Shown: positions 26,001-35,385 of the stretch, piece after piece
Numbering within the stretch: position 1 is the stretch's first letter
Layout: every line of letters begins with the position of its first letter
NCBI RefSeq assembly: GCF_010093305.1
Contig: NZ_PDWS01000026.1
Location: 1-59,111 of the forward strand
DNA: 59,111 bases
DNA from: Pseudoxanthomonas sacheonensis
Lineage (GTDB): Bacteria > Pseudomonadota > Gammaproteobacteria > Xanthomonadales > Xanthomonadaceae
Direction: 5' to 3'
The notes under the pieces: generated by a model
Told to the model about the DNA's origin: nothing
What the model saw: only the letters and a program-made list of their open reading frames with translations
The model's database searches: none
Position numbers and translations under genes: made by a program

Positions 26001-26387
26001 GGCGCGGATGTCGTTGAGCAGCGGCAGCAGTACGATCGGGATATCGCGATGGCCGCCCTGCAGGCGTTCCAGGTAATCGGGAAGCAGCACGGTGCCGCGC
26101 ATCAGCGTGCCGCAGGCTTCGTCCTGGTCGACCGTGGTTTTCTCCTGCAGCGCGCGCGCCAGCAGTTCCAGTTCTTCGGCCACCATCGCCGGGGCGTACA
26201 GCTCGACCATGCGCAAGGTGCCTTGCACCTGGTGCAGATAGCCGGCGCAGAAATGCATGCGCGAAGTGTCGGCGGGATCTTCGGCGAAGAACTCCACTTC
26301 GGACCGCGCCAGACGCAGGGTTTCGTCCAGCTCGGGTTTCACCCAGCCCAGTACCGCATGGCTCATGGCATCGCGCAGCGCGCTCAT
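20082..26387 (-). CDS. chpA: Hybrid chemosensory histidine kinase ChpA (type IV pili)
   Basis: ChpA is the CheA-type kinase of the Pil-Chp system controlling twitching and cAMP-linked behaviour. The 2101-residue protein starts at the ATG at 26387. An N-terminal FimL-like part (~1-480) has Hpt-like helices ('LHQVQGTLRM'). Hpt domains follow with 'FHTLKGSGRLVG' (~735), a degenerate 'FHTMNGAF' (~900, Lys replaced by Asn) and 'DLHTIKGGARMAG' (~1377). A Glu/Val-rich low-complexity linker spans ~1085-1280. Then come dimerisation, HATPase ('HLLRNAVAHGLESP', ~1695; 'GRGVGMDVV'), CheW (~1820-1930) and a C-terminal receiver with Asp in 'LMLLDIEMPRMDGY' (~2025). The frame continues open 5' of 26387, but that part is pilJ in another phase. 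Confidence 0.95.
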   Translation of the reverse strand: MSALRDAMSHAVLGWVKPELDETLRLARSEVEFFAEDPADTSRMHFCAGYLHQVQGTLRMVELYAPAMVAEELELLARALQEKTTVDQDEACGTLMRGTVLLPDYLERLQGGHRDIPIVLLPLLNDIRAARGAPGLSESVLFAPDLEQPLPQELPLPEVLSWQARQARVGEAQEQLDQALSAWPEDGAPADAAALSKAVSRLLESVEHIATRRMLWVASAVSEALRDGALASTPALRQAYTGVSRAVRASQEGAAGSTPSSQEPTRQLLYLVAQSPARHAALDQLREAFALDAELPSEEELDHARGSVSGRNRALLDTVAGAVKEELLRIKDALDLHLRTGAEVGALQTQVSELGNVADTLGMVGLGVARGVVVQQRDALREMVEGQRVADEGALLDIAGALLYVDASLDDQVSRLGEAAVGTADASSSESQRTVEVLAQEAMRNFSAAREGFVAFIETNWSHAELEQVPRLLSEVAGALRMLELPEPADYLLGVRQYVAVELIGKRRVPGGQQLDTLADAMASLEYYLEALRERRPNRDEILDITRSSLEKLRYWPVPAEAPIVQETVVLAEVETPAVILEEAESASFDAPLESAAEAVEFDRTAVDAAANDEESVEVLPLDTAALEALEVEEALQALELEAASLAEAEEEQTLEVETTPVRAEADVAAPAASVAVQNEPALGGFETAASDIDDDIREVFLEEFDEEIVNLKQMLPAWSAAPDNMERLRSIRRVFHTLKGSGRLVGAKLLGEFSWKIENMLNRVLDGTRAPSAAVIALLEHSTQVLPQLNAALRGQGRVSADLAGLQDLSDRVAAGEEAFYKAPAAADAVAVEQEPESETLAEFAPETEGTPASVDGVLREILETEVGAHLETVDAWLARAQAAPVHADESLLRAFHTMNGAFAMADVPEITEVTGAAEQYVKRLSSAKEAASAEGVAALADSAYAIRRSIAALQAPSPRIPVFAALAAQLIGLRDSLPEVRSSAVIIDDSAQGTYTEAMPSIAPPISPNEVELSVHDLSAYLGHEVETTAPASSDGSTLEMGDELTFDDQPIVLETEEASPGQQAVTFYDVELTYVREPVERPLVSITEGNETAESAGQALPEFEEAAGSAQEEEPVLEEMATTEPDVAEDVVVEGLAVEELAVEDLVVDEPVTEEPSIEEHAPEETTVEETALDEPTLVLEEPILEEPAVVEEIAVEEAVLEEPAIDEVEFEAPVETVQAEDTSGTAEAEAIEAGSAQSDVEVIETVEAVETVIDTVEPPSDVMPEQPAVETGGQEMVDTVAAGPDQPGDASPAEDLAEELETAAPAAAAALAATPAAPDDALDFTELDLDLVDIFVEEGNDLLDHSDGLLAKLRETPDDRSLVTGLQRDLHTIKGGARMAGINAIGDLGHAIESLLEQVAAQRVDLDGDSVRLLERGFDGLHGLVTKVGAHRKAPMPTELIAEFEQRAYPQAAAAVATDASGENAVAAPAVVLAPLSAPIDTAFPGDDEAMPYAAQEQVRVRADLLDRLVNHAGEVAIYRSRLEQQLGAFRGAMSELDRTNIRLHDQLRRLDLETEAQIVARYQREQDKRDPTFDPLELDRFSTLQQLSRGLAESAADITGLQGVLDDLARQYDTLLQQQSRVSSELQDGLMRARMVPFDGLVPRLRRVLRQAATDTGKQVKLHLDGAHGELDRNVLERMTAPLEHLLRNAVAHGLESPKQRRKKNKPEEGTVQIVLRREGAEMVFQVSDDGAGIDHAAIRRRAEQRGMVQSDAQLTDSDLERLILESGFSTSDSISQLAGRGVGMDVVYNEVRQLGGSLEIASESDKGTTFTLRLPQTLAVTQAVFVQIGETQFAVPVAAVGGVGRISRDRFETAGAVYVYGGEEYVLHDLGALIGQPPARAEGQPQVPLLLVHAGDLRAAVAVDQVLGNREIVVKPVGPQIASVPGIYGATITGDGRIVVILDVAPLVRRHILQPNLFVSDTPAPEERRVPLVMVVDDSLTMRKVTGRVLERHNFEVAVARDGVEALERLEERVPDLMLLDIEMPRMDGYELATAMKADPRFKDVPIVMITSRTGDKHRQRAMEIGVQRYMGKPYQELDLMRNVYDLLGIARVRE

Positions 26388-26476
26388 CGGCGTGCCCCCA
26401 TGACGGCGGCACGCGGGCCGCGCAATGGTGATGCCCCTCGGGAATTCCTGACTTCCATTCGTGTGCTTCCCTGCCC

Positions 26477-28513
26477 TCAGCCCGGCAACTTGAAGTCGGC
26501 GACCGAGCGGCGCAGCTCGGCCGACAGTTCGGTCAGGTGGCCGATGGACTCGGCGGTCTGGCCCGCGCCCAGCGAGGTCTGCGAAGTGATCTGCCGGATC
26601 ACGCCCATGGTCTGGGTGATGTCGGTGGCCGCCGCGGACTGCTTCTGCGCCGCGCCGGAGATGCTCTTGATGAGTTCGTTGAGATCGCTGGACACGCGTT
26701 CGATCTCGCCCAGCGCCGTGCCGGCGTCCTCGGCCAGGCGCGCGCCGGACACCACTTCGGAAGTGGTCTGTTCCATCGAGCTGACCGCTTCGTTGGTGTC
26801 GGCCTGAATGGTCTGCACCAGCGATTCGATGCGCCGGGTGGCGCCGGAGGTGCGCTCGGCGAGGCGTTGCACTTCGTCGGCCACCACTGCGAAACCGCGG
26901 CCCGCTTCGCCGGCCGAAGCCGCCTGCACCGCGGCGTTCAAGGCCAGGATGTTGGTCTGTTCGGAAATGTCGTTGATCAGTTCCACCACCGATCCGATCT
27001 CCTGCGAGGACTCGCCCAGGCGCTTGATGCGCTTGGAGGTTTCCTGGATCTGGTCGCGGATCTGGTCCATGCCGCGGATGGTTTCGCGGACCACGCCGGC
27101 GCCCTCGGTGGCGATCTGCACCGAACGCTGCGCCACTTCGGCCGACTCGGTGGAGTTGCGCGAAACCTGGTCGATGCTGACCGCGATTTCGTTGATGCGC
27201 TCGGAGGCGCTGTTGATCTGGTCGGACTGGTGCCCGGCCGCTTCGGCCAGTTGCAGCGCGGTGGCCTGGGTTTCCTGGGTGGACGCGGCCACCTGCACGG
27301 TGGTGTCGTTGATGGTGGTGACCAGGTGGCGCAGTTCGTCGACGGCGTAGTTGATGGCGTCGGCGATGGCGCCGGTCATGTCTTCGGTCACCGTGGCCTT
27401 CACGGTCAGATCGCCCTCGCCGAGCGAGCTGATTTCGTCCAGCAACCGCATGATCGCCTGCTGGTTGCGGCTGTTGTATTCCACCTGGGTCTGGTAGCGC
27501 ATTTCCTGCTCGCGCTGACGGTTGCGGTACAGCGACCAGAGCAAGCCGACGATGGAGACCAGCGCGGCGATACCGGAAACGATGCCGAGCCAGAAGTTCG
27601 GGAAAATGCGCGTGTCGCGCGCCGAGCCGAACGAAGAGAACGCGTCGAACAGTTTCTTGCTGTCGTCCAGCATCTTGCCCGAGCCATTGGTGATGGCCGT
27701 GGCGGCGGACTGGGCGGCGAACAGGTTCTTGGAACTGCCGGTAATGGCGTCCAGGTCCTTCTTCATGGCGGCCCACAGCGTCTGCGACTGGGTCAGCGCG
27801 GACAGCGCGTCGGCGTTGCGCAGGGGTGCAATGCCCAGGTCCGCGTTGCCGTTGCGCAGGCCTTCCAGCACCTGGCCGAACACCACCGCGTCGCGGACCA
27901 GCGCGTCGCCGGCCATCGCCGCGCCGCTGCCGCCTGCGCGCATTTCGGTGACGCGGCGGGCCATGGTGCCGGCGACCACGACCTGCTGCAGGGCGTTGTA
28001 GATCTGCGAGGACTGCGCTCCGCCAGCGGACATGGCGCGCACCACTTCGTTCAACTGCGCCTGCAGCTGCGGCACCTGGGAGGTGAAGCGGTCGGCGTTG
28101 CCGGCCAAGGCCAGCACCGCCGGTTCGCTGCTGATCAGCTGATCGGCGCTCTTGCCCAGCGGCGTCCAGGTGGCGGTCAACTGGCTCAGCGGGCCGGACA
28201 CCGTACCCTCGGAACCGTAGCGACTATTGGTGGTGGCGACCGTCGACTCGATCTGCGCCTTGGTGGCCTTGAACGACTTGAACGCTTCCGCATCGCCCTC
28301 GACAGCTTCGCGGCCCTGATTGGCCAGCTGCTGGGACAGCACCTGCAAGTCCGCGGCGCCGGTGGAAGCGCCGGACAACCGGCTGCCCGTGTAGGTGGCC
28401 ACGCCCGTGTTGGCGCCGAACAGGATCACCGACAGTGCCAGCAGGACCAGCCAGAAGCTGCTTCCCAGACTGCCGAGTTTGCTGGCTTTGGGAGAATCCG
28501 GTGCAGTGCTCAT
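26477..28513 (-). CDS. pilJ: Type IV pilus chemoreceptor (methyl-accepting protein)
   Basis: PilJ is the inner-membrane receptor of the Pil-Chp system. In 678 residues: TM1 ~20-40, a periplasmic region with two PilJ-type helical modules (~45-300), TM2 ~305-325 ('[20 protein letters not shown]' region), HAMP ~330-400 and a long cytoplasmic coiled coil. The hairpin tip has the MCP signature '[19 protein letters not shown]' and '[16 protein letters not shown]'. It lies between pilI and chpA (89-base gap to chpA). Length and order match Pseudomonas PilJ. No methyltransferase gene (pilK/cheR) occurs between pilJ and chpA. Confidence 0.96.
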   Translation of the reverse strand: MSTAPDSPKASKLGSLGSSFWLVLLALSVILFGANTGVATYTGSRLSGASTGAADLQVLSQQLANQGREAVEGDAEAFKSFKATKAQIESTVATTNSRYGSEGTVSGPLSQLTATWTPLGKSADQLISSEPAVLALAGNADRFTSQVPQLQAQLNEVVRAMSAGGAQSSQIYNALQQVVVAGTMARRVTEMRAGGSGAAMAGDALVRDAVVFGQVLEGLRNGNADLGIAPLRNADALSALTQSQTLWAAMKKDLDAITGSSKNLFAAQSAATAITNGSGKMLDDSKKLFDAFSSFGSARDTRIFPNFWLGIVSGIAALVSIVGLLWSLYRNRQREQEMRYQTQVEYNSRNQQAIMRLLDEISSLGEGDLTVKATVTEDMTGAIADAINYAVDELRHLVTTINDTTVQVAASTQETQATALQLAEAAGHQSDQINSASERINEIAVSIDQVSRNSTESAEVAQRSVQIATEGAGVVRETIRGMDQIRDQIQETSKRIKRLGESSQEIGSVVELINDISEQTNILALNAAVQAASAGEAGRGFAVVADEVQRLAERTSGATRRIESLVQTIQADTNEAVSSMEQTTSEVVSGARLAEDAGTALGEIERVSSDLNELIKSISGAAQKQSAAATDITQTMGVIRQITSQTSLGAGQTAESIGHLTELSAELRRSVADFKLPG

Positions 28514-28732
28514 CTTTCAAACCCCTGAAAATTGGACAAAGTGCAGCAATGGTTCGCTTTTATCCGGCCATGCACTCCCCGTGCGCCGCCCGATACGCGG
28601 TCCGGTGGTTCCGGACCTTGTTCTTTCCCACGAATCCCGCATCTATGCGCCGGATCCCTGTCGCCGCCCTCCTGGCGGACTTTCCCGGGCCGTTCCCAAC
28701 GGCCCTTGTCTCCACTTCCGCTTGAACCTGCC

Positions 28733-29266
28733 CTACAGCGCGGCTTGACGGAATTCCGGTGTACGCGCCAATAGCGACAATGCAAAGACTCCCCAGTCGT
28801 GCTCGTCGCCATGGAACGCACGCTCCACGAAATGCCCGTAACGTCCTTCCGCCAAAGCGCCGGGTTCGACGCTCTGGTCTTCGGTGAAACTGCGCTGGCC
28901 ATACAATTCGTCGATGGTCAGGGCGACGTCGCCGCCGACCTGGCGCACCACCAGCACGCGCTGGCCTTCGTGCAATACGGTGCGTTCGCCCTCCAGGAAA
29001 TGCTTGAGGTCGATCACCGGGAAAAGATTGCCGCGCAGGTTGCCGATGCCCAGCAACCACGGCTGCGCGCCCGGCACCGGCGTGGTCGGCGGTATCGGCA
29101 CGATTTCCACCACGTCCTCGAAACCGGACACCAGGCGGCGCTGGCCGACCCGGTAACCGACGCCGCGCCATTGCTCGGTGGCCGCTTCGCGCGCGGGCAG
29201 GGCCACGGCGTGGGCCAGGCTGCGGCGCTCGTAGTCGGCCAGGATGTCGAAAGGAGTGCGGCTCAT
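28733..29266 (-). CDS. pilI: CheW-like chemotaxis adaptor of the pilus system
   Basis: PilI couples the PilJ receptor to ChpA. The 177-residue protein carries one CheW domain: 'WRGVGYRVGQRRLVSGFEDVVEIV', 'PWLLGIGNLRGNLFPVIDLKHFL' and 'RVLVVRQVGGDVALTIDELYGQRSF' (each quoted only in part as recognisable motifs: GVGYRVG, GIGNLRGNLFPVIDL, VLVVRQVGG). Start at 29266 is an ATG with GGAGG-like sequence upstream. It follows pilG by 17 bases. The roughly 220-bp gap before pilJ contains no gene. Confidence 0.93.
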   Translation of the reverse strand: MSRTPFDILADYERRSLAHAVALPAREAATEQWRGVGYRVGQRRLVSGFEDVVEIVPIPPTTPVPGAQPWLLGIGNLRGNLFPVIDLKHFLEGERTVLHEGQRVLVVRQVGGDVALTIDELYGQRSFTEDQSVEPGALAEGRYGHFVERAFHGDEHDWGVFALSLLARTPEFRQAAL

Positions 29267-29283
29267 GGCGTCGTTCCTCCCCG

Positions 29284-29682
29284 TCAGCCGACGTGGGTGC
29301 GAATCGCGTCGAGCAGCTCTTCGCGGGTGAAGGGTTTGGTCAGGTATTGCTCGGAGCCGACGATGCGGCCGCGCGCCTTGTCGAACAGGCCGTCCTTGGA
29401 AGACAGCATGATCACCGGCGTGTTCTTGAAGACCTGGTTGTTCTTGATCAGCGCGCAGGTCTGATAGCCATCCAGGCGCGGCATCATGATGTCCACGAAA
29501 ATGATCTGGGGCTGCTGGTCGGCGATCTTGGCGAGCGCCTCGAAGCCGTCCGTTGCCGTGACCACTTCACAGCCTTCCCGCTTCAGCAGGGTTTCAGCAG
29601 TGCGACGAATGGTTTTCGAGTCGTCAATCACCATCACCCGGAGGCCGCTGAACCCCCCGGCCGGGTTGTCATGCTCTGTCAT
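29284..29682 (-). CDS. pilG: Type IV pilus response regulator PilG
   Basis: This is a single-domain CheY-like regulator (132 aa) phosphorylated by ChpA and promoting pilus extension. It closely follows the PilG pattern: 'LRVMVIDDSKTIRRTAETLL', the phospho-Asp in 'IIFVDIMMPRLDGYQTCALI' near residue 66, 'TPVIMLSSKDGLFDKARGR' and 'YLTKPFTREELL'. The ATG at 29682 has a purine-rich GAAAGAAGGT stretch immediately upstream; a more distal start was rejected. No pilH gene lies between pilG and pilI, unlike in Pseudomonas. The gshB gene is divergent, the same neighbourhood as in Pseudomonas. Confidence 0.95.
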   Translation of the reverse strand: MTEHDNPAGGFSGLRVMVIDDSKTIRRTAETLLKREGCEVVTATDGFEALAKIADQQPQIIFVDIMMPRLDGYQTCALIKNNQVFKNTPVIMLSSKDGLFDKARGRIVGSEQYLTKPFTREELLDAIRTHVG

Positions 29683-29869
29683 TACCTTCTTTCCCCAAGC
29701 GCGGCGCTTCTTAATCGGCACCGCTGCGAAGCATCTTATATCCCAGCACCAGCGCAGACTGTCAAGTTGAGCTTCCCGTCCGGGGAAAGCTGAACGCCGC
29801 GATGCGAACTGCGTCTCATTTTTCGCCTGCTAACATCTTTGCCCTGAAATGCCCCCTGGAACGCCCTGT

Positions 29870-30835
<966 letters not shown>

Positions 30836-30854
30836 TTGGAGGCTGACGCTGCGG

Positions 30855-31048
30855 CTTGCTCCCTTCTCCCCTCGGGAGAAGGTGCCCGAAGGGCGGATGA
30901 GGGTACGGCGAAGTGGCGCACTGGCAGCGCTCGATGGCAAAACAGCAAGCGCCAATCTGATCGCGGCCCGCGAACAAGGATCTGCGGCATTCTCACTTCG
31001 CCGTACCCTCACCCCAACCCCTCTCCCGATGGGAGAGGGGCTCTTAAA
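30855..31048. repeat. Composite intergenic inverted repeat between gshB and tonB
   Basis: Several nested palindromes fill the gap: CTTCTCCC..GGGAGAAG near 30862-30881, the 18-bp arms TGAGGGTACGGCGAAGTG (30898-30915) and CACTTCGCCGTACCCTCA (30994-31011), and CCTCTCCC..GGGAGAGG near 31019-31038. The phrase CCCTCTCCCNNNGGGAGAGGG is a common interspersed intergenic element in proteobacteria. It probably separates or attenuates the two genes. Confidence 0.8.
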
Positions 31049-31060
31049 ACTTCACTAGAA

Positions 31061-31933
31061 ATGTCCGCAGTAGTCGCCCCGCCCAAGATCGGCTCCAACG
31101 AACGCCTCACCGCCACGCTGGCGTTGTCGTTGATCGTGCACGGCATGCTGGTGCTGGGCCTGGGTTTCGCCCTGGACGATGCGGCGCCGGTGGTGCCCAC
31201 GCTGGATGTGATCCTCAGCCAGACCCAGACCCCGCTCACGCCGAAGCAGGCCGATTTCCTGGCGGCCGCCAACCAGCAGGGTGGCGGCGACCACGACAAA
31301 GCCCAGCGTCCGCGCGACAGCCAGGCCGGCTGGGTGCCGCAGACGCAGACCGGAGTGGCCCCGCAACCCTTGCGTGCGCAGTCGCCCGACGTCGCCCCGC
31401 CGCCGGAAACGCGCGTGGTCGCCTCGAGGAACGGCGACACTTCCGTGCCACCCGCGCAGACCAGGCCCGAACCCGACCGGCCGGAACTGCCGCGCGGCGA
31501 CCTGAAGATCGACCGCGATGCGGAAATGGCGCGCTTGGCCGCGGAGATCCATCTGCGCTCCGATCTCTACGCCAAACGCCCGAAGCGCAAATTCGTTTCC
31601 GCCAGCACCAAGGAATACGTCTACGCCAACTACCTGCGCGCATGGGTGGACCGCGCCGAGCGCGTGGGCAATCTCAATTATCCCGACGAGGCCCGGCGCA
31701 AACGCCTCAAAGGCCAGCTGGTGATCAGCGTGGCCGTGCGCCGCGATGGTTCGGTGGAAAACACCCGCATCATCCAGTCCAGCGGCATTCCCTTGCTCGA
31801 TTCCACCGCGCTGCGCATCGTGCAGCTGTCGGTGCCGTTCCCGCCGCTGCCCAAGACCGACGAGAACATCGACATCCTGCACGTCACCCGCACCTGGCAG
31901 TTCCTGCCGGGCGGCGAAGTGCGCGACCAGTAG
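31061..31933 (+). CDS. TonB-like energy transducer
   Basis: This protein spans the inner membrane and couples proton motive force to outer-membrane transport or, in the pilus-linked paralogue, to envelope functions. In 290 residues there is a single N-terminal TM (~17-38, 'ATLALSLIVHGMLVLGLG'), a Pro/Gln-rich linker (~70-150) and a C-terminal TonB domain with 'YPDEARRKRLKGQLVISVAV' and 'SSGIPLLDSTALRIV'. The ATG at 31061 follows the repeat. Located after gshB, it corresponds to the TonB3-type gene adjacent to gshB-pilG in Pseudomonas, where a role in twitching has been reported; applying that role here is inference. Confidence 0.9.
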   Translation: MSAVVAPPKIGSNERLTATLALSLIVHGMLVLGLGFALDDAAPVVPTLDVILSQTQTPLTPKQADFLAAANQQGGGDHDKAQRPRDSQAGWVPQTQTGVAPQPLRAQSPDVAPPPETRVVASRNGDTSVPPAQTRPEPDRPELPRGDLKIDRDAEMARLAAEIHLRSDLYAKRPKRKFVSASTKEYVYANYLRAWVDRAERVGNLNYPDEARRKRLKGQLVISVAVRRDGSVENTRIIQSSGIPLLDSTALRIVQLSVPFPPLPKTDENIDILHVTRTWQFLPGGEVRDQ

Positions 31934-32241
31934 CCGACACCGCTGGGCTTCGGGCGGCTGTGCGCCCGTCCAGCAGCTTCCTCCATGAACGGATGGCCCT
32001 TGCCCGGCTGGCGCTGATGCGCGGGCCAGGATCGACGCTGCGGGACAAAACCTGACACTGGCGCCCCCGGCCGATGCCGGCCCACATTGCTGCGGTATCG
32101 GCGGATACTGGATCTACGCGCTGCATCACGCTGCGGCAAGGGTTTGGCATGCAGCATGCATGCCTGAGTTGGCTGAGGTCTGACCGCGGGCATGGTGCTT
32201 CCCTTGTCCCTTCCCCCCGCAAAAGGAGTTCAGGTATCGCA
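31934..32241. other. Intergenic region, no gene seen
   Basis: This is the gap between tonB and the cyclic-di-GMP gene. It contains no coding frame with plausible composition, no clear tRNA and no strong hairpin. It presumably carries the promoter of the following gene; AAAAGGAG near 32221-32228 is the only evident translation signal. Confidence 0.5.
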
Positions 32242-34944
32242 GTGAACGCAGTTTCTCCCCCGCCGCAGCCATCGGCCGGCCCTATGCCCGCCGACGATCT
32301 GCCAAGACGCCTGGGTCCGCCGCCTGCGGTCTGGGCCCTGGCCTTGCTGGTCGGCGGCCTGCTGTTCACGGCCTGGGTGGCGCACCATGTGCAGCTCGAC
32401 GAGCGCGAACGTACGCAGGCCGCATACGCTGCGCTGGCCGACAGCAGCGCATTGCGTTTGCAGGCGCCATTGGAGAAGGCTGCCGCCGTGCTGCGCGCGA
32501 TGCAGACGGTGTTCCTGTCCAACGACCGCATGGACCAGCGGAAGTTCGAGCAATACAGCGAGAACCTGCGCATATCGGCCAAGCATCCCGGCTACGTCGC
32601 CACCGTCTTCGCACGCCGCCAGTCCGACCCGGACGATCCGCAGCGCGTGGCGTATCCCTATGAACTGGCCGCCCCGTTGAGCGGCAACGAATCGCTGATC
32701 GGCTTCGACATCGCCGCGCAGAAACCGAATCTGCTGGCGCTGGAGCGCGCGCGGGACGCGGACGTTCCGGTGATTTCCGCACCCTTCGCGCTGCGCCAGT
32801 TCAAACAGTACGCCGGCCCCGCCGCGCTCGGAGTGACGGTGCGCCTGCCCGTGTATTCGCGCGGACCCATCCCGACGAATGTAGCCGAACGGCGCAGCCG
32901 GGAAATCGGCGCGCTGGCGATCAGCCTGCGCCTGGAACCGTTGGTGTACGAGGCGCTGGGCAGCTCGGTGCTGGACCGTTTCCATGTGCGCATCCACGAC
33001 CTCGACGCGCCCCGGAGCGAAGCCTTTTTCGACTCCGGCACTCCGTTCATTGCGGATGCGGCGGTACAGACGCGGACCCTGGACTTCGGCGGCCGCCGCT
33101 GGGAAATGCAACTGCGGCCACGCGTGCACGTGCTGGACGCCACGCGCGTCCGCGCCGTCGTCGGCGCGGGCGTGACCATCAGCCTGCTGCTGTCGCTGCT
33201 GCTCTGGTCTCTGTCCACCACCCGCCGGCGCGCGGTGAAAATGGGCCAGCGGATGAGCGAACGTTTCCGCGAGAGCGAAACCCGTTTCCGCACGCTCAAC
33301 GAGCTTCTACCGGCGCTGGTACTGCTTGCCGACGGCAGCGATGGACGGATCGTCTACGCCAATCAGGCCGCGCGTCTGCGTCTGGGCGAAGCCGGCCGGC
33401 CGTTGCTGGCCGATCTGTTCGCCGATCCTTTGCTGAGGCGGCGCGCCAGCGATCCCCGGACGCTGGGCGAGGACTGGAGCAGCGTGGATGCGGCGCTGCT
33501 GAGCCACGGCGGCGAGCCATTCTGGGTCAAGGCATCGATCGCGCAGGTGGACATGGACGGCGTTCCGCATCTGCTGATGGTGGCCACCGACATTTCCGAG
33601 CATCGCGAGCTGACCGAACGCCTGATCTACCAGGCCACCCACGACGCACTGACCGAACTATGCAACCGCCGCGAGTTCGAGCAACGGGTCGAACTTGCGT
33701 TGGCCGAACGCAAGCTCCACCCCGACTCCCGCCCTTGCGCGCTGCTGTACATCGACCTGGACCAGTTCAAGCTGATCAACGACGTCTCCGGCCACATGGC
33801 CGGCGACCAGCTGCTGGCGCAACTGGCGCTGGCCATGCGCCAGCAACAGCGCCTCGGCGATGTCCTGGCGCGGCTGGGCGGCGACGAATTCGGACTACTG
33901 GCGTTCGATGTGGACGCCGACGACGCACGCGTCCTGGCCGAGCGCCTGCGCGAATGCATCGAGGCGCTGATGTTCACTTGGCAGACGCATACCTACACGA
34001 TCAGCGCCAGCATCGGCGTGGTGGTGGTGGATCATGGCGAACCGACGCTCAAGGATCTGCTGGCCTGGGCCGACACCGCCTGCTACCTGGCCAAGGAGAA
34101 CGGCCGCAATCGCGTGCACATCTATCGCGAGGACGACGAGACCACGCGTCGCCAGAGCGAGATGGAATGGGCCAACCGCGTGCGCTGGGCGGTGGAGCAG
34201 GATCGCCTGCTGCTGGATTACCAGGAAATCGTTCCGCTGGGCGCAGCGCGTGCCGACGCGCCCACCATCGAGCTGCTGCTGCGGCTGCGCGACGAGGAAG
34301 ACAGCATCGTACTTCCCGGCACTTTCCTGCAGGCGGCCGAACGCTACGGATTGATGCCGGCCATCGACCGCTGGGTGATCCGCAATGCGCTGGCGCATTT
34401 TTCCGAGCTGCATCCGGCGGGCGCGCGCCTGGGCACTTGCGCCATCAATCTGTCCGGCGCCAGCATCGAGGACGAGGGACTGGCCGATTACATTCTCGGG
34501 TTGATGGCCCAATACGGAGTGCCGGCGCACAAGCTCTGTTTCGAGATCACCGAAACCGTGGCGGTGCGCAACCTGCTCAAGGTGGTGCACATGATCGAAC
34601 GCCTGCGCCAGGCCGGTTGCCTGATCGCACTGGACGATTTCGGCGCCGGCATGTCCTCGTTCGGTTACTTGAAGAATCTGCCGGTGGACATGATCAAGAT
34701 CGACGGCAGCTTCGTCCGCGATCTGGACACCGACCCGATGAGCCGCACCATCATCAGCGCCATCACCCAGATCGGCCACCAGCGCGGATTGAAAGTGGTG
34801 GCCGAATGGGTCAGCGCCAGCCACATGTCGAAGGCCCTGAATTCGCTGGGCGTGGACTACGGCCAGGGCTTCGCCCTGCACCGTCCCGAACGCGTGCTGT
34901 TCCAGCGCGCGGGTTCGCAGTGGCGACGCGCGGTGGGTCACTGA
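32242..34944 (+). CDS. CHASE-PAS-GGDEF-EAL cyclic-di-GMP signalling protein
   Basis: This membrane sensor can in principle both make and break cyclic-di-GMP. A TM at ~30-50 and another at ~310-330 enclose a periplasmic CHASE domain. A PAS-like segment follows (~355-450, 'NELLPALVLLADG'). The GGDEF domain has an intact active-site 'RLGGDEFGLL' near 555. The EAL domain reads 'IELLLRLRDEED' (ELL for EAL but with the catalytic Glu and ExLxR retained), 'INLSG', 'EITET', 'LDDFGAGMSS', 'IKIDGSFV' and 'VVAEWV', so most phosphodiesterase residues are present. The GTG at 32242 was chosen for the upstream AAGGAG; ATG 32284 is an alternative. Confidence 0.93.
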   Translation: MNAVSPPPQPSAGPMPADDLPRRLGPPPAVWALALLVGGLLFTAWVAHHVQLDERERTQAAYAALADSSALRLQAPLEKAAAVLRAMQTVFLSNDRMDQRKFEQYSENLRISAKHPGYVATVFARRQSDPDDPQRVAYPYELAAPLSGNESLIGFDIAAQKPNLLALERARDADVPVISAPFALRQFKQYAGPAALGVTVRLPVYSRGPIPTNVAERRSREIGALAISLRLEPLVYEALGSSVLDRFHVRIHDLDAPRSEAFFDSGTPFIADAAVQTRTLDFGGRRWEMQLRPRVHVLDATRVRAVVGAGVTISLLLSLLLWSLSTTRRRAVKMGQRMSERFRESETRFRTLNELLPALVLLADGSDGRIVYANQAARLRLGEAGRPLLADLFADPLLRRRASDPRTLGEDWSSVDAALLSHGGEPFWVKASIAQVDMDGVPHLLMVATDISEHRELTERLIYQATHDALTELCNRREFEQRVELALAERKLHPDSRPCALLYIDLDQFKLINDVSGHMAGDQLLAQLALAMRQQQRLGDVLARLGGDEFGLLAFDVDADDARVLAERLRECIEALMFTWQTHTYTISASIGVVVVDHGEPTLKDLLAWADTACYLAKENGRNRVHIYREDDETTRRQSEMEWANRVRWAVEQDRLLLDYQEIVPLGAARADAPTIELLLRLRDEEDSIVLPGTFLQAAERYGLMPAIDRWVIRNALAHFSELHPAGARLGTCAINLSGASIEDEGLADYILGLMAQYGVPAHKLCFEITETVAVRNLLKVVHMIERLRQAGCLIALDDFGAGMSSFGYLKNLPVDMIKIDGSFVRDLDTDPMSRTIISAITQIGHQRGLKVVAEWVSASHMSKALNSLGVDYGQGFALHRPERVLFQRAGSQWRRAVGH

Positions 34945-35095
34945 TTCTGTCTTGCTTCGCGTGTTCCAATGCGGGCGGAGCGTTCCGCGGTCGCATCGAT
35001 CGATTGAATCCGCGGTCGGAATCGGACGTCCACAACCATCCGGTCTTAGGCTGAATACTCCGCACTCGACTTGAGCGATTAATGATTCAGCCGAA

Positions 35096-35320
35096 TCAAT
35101 CGCCCGGCTTACGAAGCTTGCGCACCGCCCGCGCGCTTCCGGCAACACTCTGGCCGACGACAGAGGAAAAATCAGGCCCCTGGTCGAAGCACGCGATCAG
35201 CAGTTCGGTGAGCGCCCGCACCTTGCGTGCCGGATGCGGGCTGGGTGGGCGGATAGTGCCTGTCACGGCGGCCCGCGCCGGCGTCACGATGTTCGATTCC
35301 CGAGAAGGAACACACACGAC
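35096..35320 (-). pseudogene. Possible remnant of a LysR-type regulator C-terminus
   Basis: The minus-strand frame here includes 'TIRPPSPHPARKVRALTELL', which resembles the end of LysR effector domains where 'xxPPxxxxPxKVRAFxDFL' precedes the stop. No helix-turn-helix or upstream effector domain accompanies it, and flanking sequence has no credible start. I infer a decayed regulator next to the flavodoxin gene. Resemblance is short, so confidence is low. Confidence 0.35.
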
Positions 35321-35385
35321 CTGACCTGCACTGTGGGAGCACTTCCGGCCAGAGCGGCCGTCCGCGCTTGCCCGCTCGGTGCAAC

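Noticed and set aside
34945..35095. A small regulatory RNA in the gap after the cyclic-di-GMP gene
   Set aside because: No clear promoter, hairpin terminator or conserved structure could be seen by eye.
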